The notes below the pieces were generated by a model, which saw nothing but the letters and a program-made list of their open reading frames with translations, was not told the origin of the DNA and searched no databases. A program made the position numbers and the translations under genes. From the NCBI RefSeq assembly GCF_017115095.1, contig NZ_JABXKI010000330.1, positions 1 to 52,562 of the forward strand: a stretch of DNA of 52,562 bases, in the 5' to 3' direction. Shown here piece by piece: positions 1-8,336 of the stretch. The DNA is from Nostoc sp. NMS4 (GTDB taxonomy: Bacteria; Cyanobacteriota; Cyanobacteriia; Cyanobacteriales; Nostocaceae). How positions within the stretch are numbered: the stretch's first letter is position 1; each line of letters begins with the position of its first letter.

Positions 1-721
1 ACCCACTAACTGAATTACCTGCGGCTTTAATAGTATCTTCAGTAACAAGTTGACCATGAACTGCTTCAAGTATTGTTTTTCTTTCCTTAACAGTTAAGTC
101 CTCTAATCTTTTACCAGTTTCAGCTAATTTCTTTTGCGTTAAACTTAAAAAGGCTGGATTAGTTTCAGCAAATAGTAACTTCTCTAATTCAGCTATTGAA
201 CTACCACCCAGAAATTTTGATGTAAACTTAGCAACGTCTTTTGAAGCAACATTGGAAGCTGCTCCCAAGAATCCTAAGCCTCTTGTGATGTTAGTTAAGC
301 CATCAAGAAAAGCTCCCTCATCCAATACACCCCCAGCATCTACAAAGGCAGGTACAAGGTTATCCTGGATGCTTAATGCTAATCTCTTATAATCTTCAGT
401 AGAACCTGGTAAGGTTGCGGCTATTTGATTAATACGTTTATCTAAGTTACTAAATACCTTTTCAGCATCTGCAAAGTTACGCCCTGTTAAGGCAGCATAA
501 GTGGAGGCTGCTGAGATATTATTTAACTGAATGTCAGCCGCTTCTTTAAACTTACTTGTTAAGGCTGATACCCCTTTTGATAGTCCTGCTGATAATGCTT
601 CAGATAAAAGATTTGCTTTAAGGGTAGCTCCCTCAATAAGTCCTGTTAATCCTTTAAATACCCCAGAAGCATTATCTTTGGCATTTAAGACTACTGTAAT
701 ATTATTTCCATTTGTTGCCAT
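1..721 (-). CDS. Phage tail tape measure protein, N-terminal part (runs off the left edge)
   Basis: The frame is open from an ATG at 721 to the left edge (240 codons, no stop), so only the N-terminus is in the window. The protein starts MATNGNNITVVLNAKDNASG, then has long alanine- and lysine-rich helical stretches, as tape measure proteins do. These proteins set tail length and are ejected with the DNA. The call rests mainly on position: it directly follows the overlapping tail-chaperone frames, with 6 nt between their stop and this ATG, which is the conserved place of the tape measure gene. No enzymatic domain is visible in the part seen. Confidence 0.8.
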   Translation of the reverse strand, partial: MATNGNNITVVLNAKDNASGVFKGLTGLIEGATLKANLLSEALSAGLSKGVSALTSKFKEAADIQLNNISAASTYAALTGRNFADAEKVFSNLDKRINQIAATLPGSTEDYKRLALSIQDNLVPAFVDAGGVLDEGAFLDGLTNITRGLGFLGAASNVASKDVAKFTSKFLGGSSIAELEKLLFAETNPAFLSLTQKKLAETGKRLEDLTVKERKTILEAVHGQLVTEDTIKAAGNSVSG

Positions 722-727
722 TTATTA

Positions 728-1009
728 TTAAACCATTTCCATTTGGTCCTCAGAGAATCCCCACTCAGCTAACTTACTTTCTTGTTGCTTATTAGCCTTC
801 TCGTTTTGTATATCAATATAAAGATAAAGATGATAGAGACAGTCAGATATTTCCATCTCTTGCATCATGTAGTATGAGGAGCTAAGATGCCCCCCACAGG
901 CTATTATTAGTAATTTATTAAGTTCTGTAAATGTAAAGTAAGGTTGCCCTTGAACACTAATCCTTAGCTTTGCTTCCCAAATAAGCAAGCTTATCTCGAA
1001 AGTAACCAA
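728..1009 (-). CDS. Tail assembly chaperone, downstream frame (gpT-like extension made by frameshift)
   Basis: This 93-codon frame overlaps the end of the upstream chaperone gene and lies +1 relative to it. Its only candidate start is a TTG at 1009 with no ribosome site, and the frame is closed by a TAG just upstream, so it is better read as an extension reached by ribosomal frameshifting. A shift at the Phe-Arg codons (996-1001) would give a fusion of about 211 residues, 122 from the first frame and 89 from this one. The arrangement (tube gene, two overlapping frames, tape measure) is the classic lambda G/GT or P2 E/E' layout. What is seen is the overlap; the frameshift is inferred. Confidence 0.75.
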   Translation of the reverse strand: MVTFEISLLIWEAKLRISVQGQPYFTFTELNKLLIIACGGHLSSSYYMMQEMEISDCLYHLYLYIDIQNEKANKQQESKLAEWGFSEDQMEMV

Positions 1010-1364
1010 TAGCAGCAGCTACCCTCGCAATATCTTCTAGCTCTAAAATATCTAATAATTCCTCAAAAGATACTTTAGACTTCTTACCAAACTTAGTCAC
1101 GCAAAGGGAGGCTAACTTTAGAATAGCAAAGCTATCAGTTTTATACTCTTCAGGAGAGTTTTTAAGGAATCCTTCTAGTAATAAAAACTGTTTAGCTTTA
1201 GGGGATTTAACTTGTACAGAAGTACCATCAGTTAATTCAAAATCAACTGTCTGTTCATCTTGATTATAGACAGCTTCAAATTCATCAGACTTCTCTACTT
1301 CAGGTAAAGCAGCCTCAACTTTATCTAATTCTTTTACTTCTTCAATTACTAATTTTCTAGTCAT
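957..1364 (-). CDS. Tail assembly chaperone, upstream frame (gpG-like)
   Basis: A 135-residue acidic, helical protein lies between the tail tube and the tape measure genes. Proteins in this position bind the tape measure protein and help it polymerise the tail tube. The last 20 codons overlap an open +1 frame (728-1009). Within that overlap the codons TTT CGA (residues F122 and R123) are a plausible +1 slip site: the Phe tRNA can re-pair with TTC while an infrequent Arg codon waits in the A site. The ATG at 1364 lies 16 nt from the tube gene stop. The family is too variable to be sure from sequence alone; gene order is the main support. Confidence 0.8.
   Translation of the reverse strand: MTRKLVIEEVKELDKVEAALPEVEKSDEFEAVYNQDEQTVDFELTDGTSVQVKSPKAKQFLLLEGFLKNSPEEYKTDSFAILKLASLCVTKFGKKSKVSFEELLDILELEDIARVAAAIGYFRDKLAYLGSKAKD
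996..1001 (-). promoter_or_regulatory. Candidate +1 programmed frameshift site
   Basis: On the minus strand this reads TTTCGA, in the zero frame TTT CGA. A +1 slip gives TTC, still Phe. The zero frame ends at a TAG at 957-959. The +1 frame opens only after a TAG about 20 codons earlier, so any productive shift must fall in this short window. The -1 frame closes within a few codons, so a lambda-type -1 shift would not reach the downstream frame. Confidence 0.45.
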
Positions 1365-1380
1365 TATCTTTATTTAATTA

Positions 1381-1839
1381 TTATGCAAATGTAGCGGATT
1401 CATAAGAGAATTCAAGAGTGGTTACAACAGTCTTACTACCATCTCCAGTGTCAATAGAAGACATCAATTCTGAACTAGCAACTCTACAGCCAGTCATCTT
1501 CCAAGACTTAGTTCCACGACCTTGTACTTCACCAGTTGAAGAACGTTTAATAGGTGTAATGCTCATATCAAATACATCACCTTCTTCATGATCTGCAAGG
1601 AAGCTATTGATAGCATCATCAGACTCAGGATCGTAAGGTTTTGAGATAGTGATATTAGCATTAGCTTTTGTACCACCACCAGCAGTTCTTTCAACTTGAC
1701 TCAAGCCATCATTGTAGGTAGGTCGTTTGTAAGTAGTCTTGATACCACTAAACGTTGTCCAATAGATATTAGGAAGTGCAGTTAATGTGATAGTAAAATC
1801 AGAGTTAGCAACAGGATTAATCGTTGATAAAATTGCCAT
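1381..1839 (-). CDS. Tail tube protein (myovirus type)
   Basis: A 152-residue protein lies immediately downstream of the sheath gene, the usual place of the contractile-tail tube protein. It has alternating beta-type stretches (for example DFTITLTALPNIYW near the N-terminus and TVVTTLEFSYESATFA at the C-terminus), consistent with the beta-barrel tube fold whose stacked hexamers form the inner channel. No signal peptide or membrane segment is present. The sheath gene ends 66 nt upstream, and the chaperone frames follow. The function is inferred from size and order. Confidence 0.75.
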   Translation of the reverse strand: MAILSTINPVANSDFTITLTALPNIYWTTFSGIKTTYKRPTYNDGLSQVERTAGGGTKANANITISKPYDPESDDAINSFLADHEEGDVFDMSITPIKRSSTGEVQGRGTKSWKMTGCRVASSELMSSIDTGDGSKTVVTTLEFSYESATFA

Positions 1840-1905
1840 ATTTTTATTTATTTTATTAATAGTTTAAGTAGGTTAAAGATAAACTTTAACCTACAGGATA
1901 TTAGA

Positions 1906-3372
1906 TTAGGCAGCAGGTAATTGAGTAGCAACAGTCTGAGCCTGATTCAAAGGCAACGTGCCAATACTTACTCTGATTGTGTTAACTAATAGCTTCTCTA
2001 AAGCAGGGGCAGGAACTGCATATACTTCAAGAATTACATTTCCACGCTCAAGTTCTTCTTGAGTGTTATTAGTGAAGTTACAAATAACTTCAAAAGCAGC
2101 AGCTTCAGTAGCACCAAAAAGTAATCTACCTCTCCACAGTCTATTACACACTGAGAAAGCTGTTTGAGAGATTGCATTTAATAGCAAACCAAACCCATCA
2201 ATGGAAGTGAAAAGGTCATTATCAAAACCTGATCTGAGTGTTCCATTCAGAACATTCATAACAACTCTAACAGGTAAAAATGTATAGAATTCACTAGTAG
2301 AGCGAGTTCTCATACCCCAAACACAGACTCCCTTGTTTCTCAGATTTCTGATAACATTAACCCCAATTGGGTTAAGGATTTCTTGCTGTTGAGTATTAAC
2401 TTTAGTTACTACATCAAGTACTCCTAGAACTGGGAATTTAGCACCAGCACCAGGTTGTTGTAGACCTTCTTCTCTGAAGCGTCTTGTGTGTAGACCAGCT
2501 ACAGCAGCAGAAGGAGGAACTATAGTACCTTCAAGGTCTACCAAATATGGGAAAAAGAATGCAGAGTGACCTTGGGGACTGTTGTATAGCAGTGCTTCAA
2601 CTTGAGCTTGAGCAGGGGTTAAACCTGTGCCTGGATCAATCAAAGCAACCCAGTCAAAAGCTGAGTCAGATGCTTGTGCTTCCAAAGCTAAACCAACTGC
2701 TTGACGGTCAGATTGTAGACTTAGTAGCGAGAATGCTTCAGGGCTGTAGATAAAACCTTGTGAATAAGAATCTTCAGCATCAAAGCTGTTTTCAATTGAA
2801 TAAATATAGTCACCTGAAGCAGGAGTTGTGGGTGTGGTAACTGTTAAAATTAAATTGGTTCCTGCTACCAAAGTTGGGCTAGCATCAACAGGACTATCAT
2901 TGCGGATTATCAAAGCATCAGTAGTCAAACCAGCTTGTGCTGTCACTAGGTTAGCCACTGCTGAAGAGTTGATAGCTGCAATTAAACCAGAGACAATATC
3001 TGCTTTTGCAGGTGTACCTGTAGCTACATAATTTATTGCTGTACCTGCAACAGTTACTGTATATGTACCAGCTACTGCTGTGGATACTGTAACTGTGCGT
3101 CTAACAGCTATAGGAGTGCGAATAAAGAATACAATAGCTCTTTTATCATTTCTGAACAAAAGGCGGATTGAAGCTTCACTGGGAGATGCACCAAATTGAT
3201 TTGTAAAGTCTACTAAGCTGCTTACTTGAGTTGGGTAAAGGTAAGCTCCAGTTGCTGAGGAACCAATAATATAATGCGTCTCAAATGAAGCAATCTCAAG
3301 GGAGCGATAGCCCTGCTGGGTTTCTACTATCCTAACTCCAGGACTCTTAAAATTTGTGAAAAGTGAGGTCAT
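1906..3372 (-). CDS. Contractile tail sheath protein
   Basis: A 488-residue protein begins with NFKSPGVRIVETQQGYRSLE, a typical sheath start (PGV followed by E). Sheath subunits wrap the tail tube and contract during DNA injection, so the phage is a myovirus. After the first domain a Thr/Val/Ala-rich stretch (about residues 90-190) looks like an inserted beta-sandwich domain, a common variable insertion exposed on the sheath surface. The C-terminal region (VILEVYAVPAPALEKLLVNT and onward) matches the part that interlocks neighbouring subunits. The gene follows the neck genes with a 1-nt gap. Confidence 0.88.
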   Translation of the reverse strand: MTSLFTNFKSPGVRIVETQQGYRSLEIASFETHYIIGSSATGAYLYPTQVSSLVDFTNQFGASPSEASIRLLFRNDKRAIVFFIRTPIAVRRTVTVSTAVAGTYTVTVAGTAINYVATGTPAKADIVSGLIAAINSSAVANLVTAQAGLTTDALIIRNDSPVDASPTLVAGTNLILTVTTPTTPASGDYIYSIENSFDAEDSYSQGFIYSPEAFSLLSLQSDRQAVGLALEAQASDSAFDWVALIDPGTGLTPAQAQVEALLYNSPQGHSAFFFPYLVDLEGTIVPPSAAVAGLHTRRFREEGLQQPGAGAKFPVLGVLDVVTKVNTQQQEILNPIGVNVIRNLRNKGVCVWGMRTRSTSEFYTFLPVRVVMNVLNGTLRSGFDNDLFTSIDGFGLLLNAISQTAFSVCNRLWRGRLLFGATEAAAFEVICNFTNNTQEELERGNVILEVYAVPAPALEKLLVNTIRVSIGTLPLNQAQTVATQLPAA

Positions 3373-3373
3373 A

Positions 3374-3988
3374 TTATTTAATAATATTAATTGTTGAATC
3401 TTCTATATAAGTAGAAGTATTACTTTTTATAAATTCAGGTTTAGCTCTATTAACCCTAATAGTTATTTCAGATAAAGGAGGCGGATTTTCAATGTTGTAA
3501 TAATCAGCAGGTTGAATACTTGAGATATCAGGAAAATCAGTTGTATTGAAAACTACATCAAAAGCAAAGTTAAGGTTTACTAACCAATCTCCATCCTCTT
3601 GAGCTATCCTTTCTACTGTTATTGAATCTTCTACTTCAGCAGGTTGAAATGATTTAATATTTTCATCTGGTAATTGAAGTAGTGCTAGTAAATGTACAGT
3701 ACTAAGTACTCCCTCTAAACCACTAAAAGGTAATACATCATAAGCTAAATCGTATGGAAATCTATAGGTAATTCTATAAGGCAATCTTACTGAAGTTTCT
3801 ATTAAGTTTAGACCTGCTCTCTTATGAACTAAATTCTGTATTGGGAGAGCGATCGCACTACTACCTGGTTGATAATTATTTGAAGTAGGACTATATACAC
3901 CTTCTGGTACATCTAAATCCCAAGCATCAATCTTTACCCTAATAGTTAAAAATTCTCTAACTTTCTGATGGGCTAATTGTATATTCAT
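3374..3988 (-). CDS. Putative neck or tail-completion protein
   Basis: This 204-residue soluble protein is not a family I recognise. It lies between the connector genes and the sheath gene and overlaps the upstream gene by 4 nt (ATGA), which implies translational coupling. In contractile phages this slot commonly holds a tail terminator or neck protein that caps the tail before head joining. It has no membrane segments, cysteine pattern or nucleotide-binding motif. The role is inferred from place only. Confidence 0.6.
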   Translation of the reverse strand: MNIQLAHQKVREFLTIRVKIDAWDLDVPEGVYSPTSNNYQPGSSAIALPIQNLVHKRAGLNLIETSVRLPYRITYRFPYDLAYDVLPFSGLEGVLSTVHLLALLQLPDENIKSFQPAEVEDSITVERIAQEDGDWLVNLNFAFDVVFNTTDFPDISSIQPADYYNIENPPPLSEITIRVNRAKPEFIKSNTSTYIEDSTINIIK

Positions 3989-4458
3989 TTCTTATCCCTC
4001 TGTCCAGTTAAAATTAATTTATATACAGTAGATTGAGTATCATCTACATAGACTAAGCTATAAACTTTAGGATTATCAAAAGCTTTGGTAGTAGGGTTAG
4101 AATAAACAATAGTCCCATAAGTTACTGGAGGATCTAAAATAAACATTGCCCTAGCCTTACCCTCTGGTTTAAATAATGTAATAGGGTAGACTTTGGGAAT
4201 CTCTACTTGTAGATCATTAATAGATACATAAATTGAATCTGCCCCAGGAATTGCTATCTGCAGATTGACAAATTTAGGGGAGACTGAAGTTATATAAGCT
4301 TTGGGATTTATTAAAGTATCTTCTATACTGGGAGTACGAGTAATAGGGTCTGTTACTGTATGCCTTACCAACAAATATCTACGCTGCGGAACCCCCAAGG
4401 AAGTCTCTACTAACGCCAGCTTGTTTTCAATTTTAGCCAGCTTTTCATATAGGTTCAT
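3985..4458 (-). CDS. Hypothetical head-tail region protein
   Basis: A 157-residue protein overlaps its neighbours by 4 nt on both sides, so it belongs to the tightly packed morphogenesis operon. The N-terminus (MNLYEKLAKIENKLALVETS) is helical and is followed by a largely beta-type region with several proline-containing turns. I cannot assign it to a family. A neck, adaptor or minor tail role is inferred from the context. Confidence 0.55.
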   Translation of the reverse strand: MNLYEKLAKIENKLALVETSLGVPQRRYLLVRHTVTDPITRTPSIEDTLINPKAYITSVSPKFVNLQIAIPGADSIYVSINDLQVEIPKVYPITLFKPEGKARAMFILDPPVTYGTIVYSNPTTKAFDNPKVYSLVYVDDTQSTVYKLILTGQRDKK

Positions 4459-4769
4459 TTGAGTTTATTGATTCCTTTAGCTATATTCTGTTCTAAGTTT
4501 TCATTAATAACAGGTAGTGACCTATTTACAATTTGCACTTTCTTTTCAACATAAGGTGTATAAATTACAGAGTTTGATAATGTTACTGATTTCCTGTTTA
4601 CAGTTGTAAGCCAACCTGATTTTAGTGCCCCTGATTTTACAGGAGTAACATTCTTAACTGTATTCTTTGCAAAGTCTGCTGTTTCTTTTAAAGCAGATAC
4701 TAGAATCTGCTTAGTAGTGACTTTACCTTCAAATAGTGGACCAGAAGCCTTGATGGTGTAATTAAACAT
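4455..4769 (-). CDS. HK97-gp10-like head-tail connector protein
   Basis: A 104-residue protein carries the segment TVKNVTPVKSGALKSGW at about residues 38-54. This motif (hydrophobic helix, TPV.SG.L..S) is characteristic of HK97 gp10-like minor tail or neck proteins, which help build the connector between portal ring and tail. It lies between a putative adaptor gene and the neck genes and overlaps the next gene by 4 nt. The length fits the family, which is usually 100-150 residues. Confidence 0.7.
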   Translation of the reverse strand: MFNYTIKASGPLFEGKVTTKQILVSALKETADFAKNTVKNVTPVKSGALKSGWLTTVNRKSVTLSNSVIYTPYVEKKVQIVNRSLPVINENLEQNIAKGINKLK

Positions 4770-4774
4770 TTGAC

Positions 4775-5131
4775 TTACCAGTAAGCTACTGTTGAATTAC
4801 ATTTTTTATTAGGTGAGTATTTGTTGTAATTAACTCCTACTCTTAGTAATCGTCCTAACTCAGTTAATAACCTAGTACCTTCTGATTTTAGGTGAGCTAC
4901 ATGACTGCGATAACTTAGTTTAGAACCCCTAGATTCCTGTACAAAACTAGTCTCAAGGGATTCTTTTAGTAAATTATCAATACTCACCAACTCATCCAAA
5001 ATAGCTAGAGTTCTATCTATTACAGTGTCAGAATAATTAGAAGTTAATTCTGTTCTGATGAGAGAACTAAAGGAAAAGAATCCTAAAATTCTCTCAAACT
5101 CTTCAGCTTGAACTGTGGTGAATTGTGTCAT
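4775..5131 (-). CDS. Putative head-tail adaptor protein
   Basis: A 118-residue, mostly helical protein begins 2 nt after the major capsid gene stop. Small helical proteins directly after the capsid gene usually form the first connector ring below the portal (HK97 gp6 or SPP1 gp15 type). No specific motif was recognised, so the assignment comes from order, size and predicted helical character. Confidence 0.55.
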   Translation of the reverse strand: MTQFTTVQAEEFERILGFFSFSSLIRTELTSNYSDTVIDRTLAILDELVSIDNLLKESLETSFVQESRGSKLSYRSHVAHLKSEGTRLLTELGRLLRVGVNYNKYSPNKKCNSTVAYW

Positions 5132-5133
5132 GA

Positions 5134-6084
5134 TTACTGAATTGCCAATAGACCAGCAATACCTTTGTTACGTGTCTTAACTTGCAGTTGAGGCTTAACG
5201 TAGATAGCATATTTCAATGCATCTGGGTTAGAGCTAGGTAGTTGCTCAATAGCAAACTGCATACCATTCATACCTTGAGTATTGCTTTGACCATAGGAGT
5301 ACAAAGTAACTTCAGGCTCATTCACAAAATACATTGCGTTAGCGCTGCAGTAGGGGTCGGCAATAATTGGTCTGCCAGCATAAGTAACGCCAGAGAAACC
5401 AAGGTCAGCAATGTTGTTATTCAGTTGTGGATTGATAAGAGAAGCAGCAAACAATTTCTTGTAAGCTTCAACAATTACAGGGCTGGTGTAGATAGCTGTA
5501 TAATTACCAGCTTTGGTAAGAATTCCAGTTTCTACTGACAGAAGTAAAGCTTGAGTTAGTGAACGGTTGGTACCATTTGTATTTAGGTAAGGTGCCCAAG
5601 CAGTATAGGTAGTTGGGTCAATACCAGCATAAGCAGCAGCCGCTACAGCAGCTCCCAAACCAACTACTCCACCTTGAGCAGCTAGACCTGTACCAGAGTA
5701 AACATACCCACTTAGAGCTTCAAGGATGGCACGTATACCAGACTGTACTTCATAACCAAGTAAGTCGCGTAAAGCACCTCTACCCGCATTTTTAGCTTCT
5801 TCAATGTCTTCTTTTTGAACTTGAAAAGAATGACGTAAGCGGTTGGTACCAATAGCTAGGGAAGCACCAATAACTGAATCTTCAGAGAAGGTAGAGATAT
5901 CAGAAGTTGTAGCTTCACCTGTTACAGTAGCTCCGCCCACATTGGCGTTCCACTTGATAACTTTTTGACCAGCAACTTTCTTTTGAATACGATTCAATAC
6001 AGGATAAGCATTGTACTGAAGACTTGCAACTTCCTCATCAACCAAAAGTTGTAAAGAAGCAATTGAACTAGCAATAACTGCCAT
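5134..6084 (-). CDS. Major capsid protein (HK97 fold)
   Basis: This 316-residue protein has the layout of an HK97-type capsid subunit. An N-terminal helical arm (residues 1-35) precedes IQKKVAGQKVIKWNANVGG, and a spine-helix region follows (QVQKEDIEEAKNAGRGALRD). The A-domain segment NGTNRSLTQALLLSVETGI and the C-terminal QLQVKTRNKGIAGLLAIQ complete it. The scaffold gene lies directly upstream, and terminase and portal come before that, in standard phage order. There is no separate protease gene nearby, so maturation probably uses the scaffold without a classical prohead protease. Confidence 0.85.
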   Translation of the reverse strand: MAVIASSIASLQLLVDEEVASLQYNAYPVLNRIQKKVAGQKVIKWNANVGGATVTGEATTSDISTFSEDSVIGASLAIGTNRLRHSFQVQKEDIEEAKNAGRGALRDLLGYEVQSGIRAILEALSGYVYSGTGLAAQGGVVGLGAAVAAAAYAGIDPTTYTAWAPYLNTNGTNRSLTQALLLSVETGILTKAGNYTAIYTSPVIVEAYKKLFAASLINPQLNNNIADLGFSGVTYAGRPIIADPYCSANAMYFVNEPEVTLYSYGQSNTQGMNGMQFAIEQLPSSNPDALKYAIYVKPQLQVKTRNKGIAGLLAIQ

Positions 6085-6120
6085 AATATTTTATAAAATT
6101 ATTTAGTATTTTTGAGTAAA

Positions 6121-6690
6121 TTAGAATGATTCAAATAAGGCATCAGCAGCCTTAACTTTTTGATTAGGGTCAACTGGAGTTACCTTTGTTTCCTGAGCAT
6201 CTGAACCTCTAACTCCTGAAGCAGGTACAAAGGCTTTTCCATCTTCACTTGACAAATAAGAATTCAACGCATCTTCTAAAGTTGAAACAGTGTCACCTTC
6301 AGTCACATACCACTTGTCACCCTCTTGCTTGATTTTATCTGCGTAATCAAGTAAGAAAACTTTCTGTAGTATCGCAGGACTTAGTGATTTACTGTTAGCA
6401 ATTACCTGAGAAACTGCACTGCTACGTTTAGCTGCAATGGCCTCCAAATCTTTGTTAGCTAATTGAGTCTTGAGGTCTGTTAGCTGCTGTTCTAGAGCCT
6501 TAAGGGTTAGCTTATCTTGAATTGCTTCAGTAGGTTCTACTACAGTAGGTTGAGCTGTTTGAAGTTTCTTAATCTCTTTAGTAACGGATGCTGCAAGTCC
6601 TTGATTAGCTTTTGTAAATTCTGTACTGATTTCAGTTTTAAAAGAATTTAGTGAAGCATCAATCAAAGCTTGAATTTCTTGTTCTGTCAT
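6121..6690 (-). CDS. Capsid scaffold protein
   Basis: This 189-residue protein is rich in Gln, Lys and Glu, with an extended coiled coil at about residues 60-95 (EQQLTDLKTQLANKDLEAIA). It lies between the portal and major capsid genes, the usual site of the scaffold that guides procapsid assembly and then leaves the shell. The C-terminus (VKAADALFESF) ends in a short aromatic motif, as several scaffolds do where they bind capsid subunits. No protease motif is seen. Confidence 0.75.
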   Translation of the reverse strand: MTEQEIQALIDASLNSFKTEISTEFTKANQGLAASVTKEIKKLQTAQPTVVEPTEAIQDKLTLKALEQQLTDLKTQLANKDLEAIAAKRSSAVSQVIANSKSLSPAILQKVFLLDYADKIKQEGDKWYVTEGDTVSTLEDALNSYLSSEDGKAFVPASGVRGSDAQETKVTPVDPNQKVKAADALFESF

Positions 6691-6835
6691 TTTAAATAAT
6701 CCTGTATTTATAGGTGTCTGTCTTTAAAGTTGTCAGTAAAACTTATCTGGTTTTAACCTTAGCCAGTTGGTTTACCCTCAGTCCGAAACTCTACAGCAAG
6801 GAATGTGTCTGTTATGTCTTAAGGAGTGAGGGTCT

Positions 6836-8329
6836 CTACATTATAGAAGTGTCCAAAGTCTTAATAGACGTTAGTAATAACTCTATTTCTTTGTTTACTT
6901 CATCTTTTTGAGAGGCGGATAAATTACCAGTTAACATTCCTACCATCTGTTCATAAATTACCTTTAGTGCAGAGGGTGGTAGATTAGCTTTCAGGTTATC
7001 TATATTTAGTTTACTGACAGAATCCAGCTTCATTAATACAGAATCTAAAGTGTCATTCTCAAAGGAGTTCAAACCTGTGACAGAGATTTTACTTCCATCT
7101 AAACCTGCTGCTTTGGCTACTAGTTGAAGTAAATCTTGGTAGAAATCAATAATGATTTCCCCATAACTTCTCAACATTGATTCCTGTTTAGCAAAATCCA
7201 GTTGCTTAGAGACACCAGATTGACTTATAGCTTTATTAGAAGATGACACACCCCCAGCAGCTATCAAATCTCTTACCTGCAACTCTATGGCGTGTAAGGA
7301 GTCAGCCATGTGTTTAATAATGTCTCCCTTTGGTTCTGCCCACTGAAATTGATCGACCTCAATTACATGCTGTAGACCTGTTGGGGGTGGAACGTCATCT
7401 TCATAAGAATTTTCCAAGTCTCCATCAGGTTTTAAAGAACGTTTAAAAGTTCTTTGGAAGTAACTCATAGTCAACAAATCATATTTTGAACAATCTATTC
7501 GTAGATGTTCTAACGCTTTACTAGCAGCTTGATCAGCCACCCAAAGTTGGTCAGGTAATTCTATCTTGAAAACTGGAACTTGACCAAACCCATGCTCTAA
7601 AGGAAGTGCTAATAAACTAATAGTAGTGTCAGCATTAATCATTTCACTATTGGCTTTAGTGATGTTACCATGAGCATCAAGCTCCACAATTGCAGAGTAC
7701 TTAGCAATATAAGTATCATCAATAATTGTCCATGTGCAGACCTTTCTGGGGGCAGCAATAGGGTTAGAATTATCTTCTGATATCTGTCTAATCTTTAGCC
7801 AATTAAGTTTACCTTTACTCTCTGACCAGTTGATAACCTGAAGTGGACTATAGGTTACGACATAGGGACGTAAACCTAATGCCTCTTCCTGTAATTTGTT
7901 GGTAGGAATTATATCTGACTTATTTTTATCAGCATGAACATAAATCTTCTTAAACTTTAAAAGTTCTCTAAAGATTAAGGTAATCAGATTCTTTTCTGAA
8001 CGTCCAGCTAGGTCTGTATCCTCTCTGAAGTTAGCCCAAAATTTAAGGTTAGCATCTAAACCATCAATTGTCAGAGGAGCATTAGCAAGCTTACTAACCT
8101 GCTCATTTACATTTGTTGAAAGAATATTTAAATAAGTACATTTCTTAAGTCTGGTCTCATAAACTTCATTTTCTTCACCTGCACGTTGAGGGAGGAAATG
8201 TCTAATAGCATTCTTGAGTTTGTAACCACCTGAAATCAATAAATCAATTTCTTGTAAGGCAGGTAACATCTCAACATACTCAGCATTCTTTGACTCTAGG
8301 AATTCTAGAGGTAATTGATTTGGGTACAT
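6836..8329 (-). CDS. Portal protein (DUF4055-like)
   Basis: A 497-residue protein follows the large terminase gene by 6 nt. The N-terminal pattern (GGYKLKNAIRHFLPQRAGEE, then a Y..R motif and TNVNEQVSKLANAPL) resembles portal proteins of the DUF4055 type. Portals form a 12-subunit ring at one capsid vertex through which DNA is packed and ejected. The C-terminal third is helical (crown region). About 145 bases between its stop and the scaffold start contain no convincing gene. Confidence 0.82.
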   Translation of the reverse strand: MYPNQLPLEFLESKNAEYVEMLPALQEIDLLISGGYKLKNAIRHFLPQRAGEENEVYETRLKKCTYLNILSTNVNEQVSKLANAPLTIDGLDANLKFWANFREDTDLAGRSEKNLITLIFRELLKFKKIYVHADKNKSDIIPTNKLQEEALGLRPYVVTYSPLQVINWSESKGKLNWLKIRQISEDNSNPIAAPRKVCTWTIIDDTYIAKYSAIVELDAHGNITKANSEMINADTTISLLALPLEHGFGQVPVFKIELPDQLWVADQAASKALEHLRIDCSKYDLLTMSYFQRTFKRSLKPDGDLENSYEDDVPPPTGLQHVIEVDQFQWAEPKGDIIKHMADSLHAIELQVRDLIAAGGVSSSNKAISQSGVSKQLDFAKQESMLRSYGEIIIDFYQDLLQLVAKAAGLDGSKISVTGLNSFENDTLDSVLMKLDSVSKLNIDNLKANLPPSALKVIYEQMVGMLTGNLSASQKDEVNKEIELLLTSIKTLDTSIM

Positions 8330-8336
8330 ATATTAT

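Noticed and set aside
6691..6835. Small gene between scaffold and portal
   Set aside because: Both strands lack an open frame with a usable start and ribosome site.
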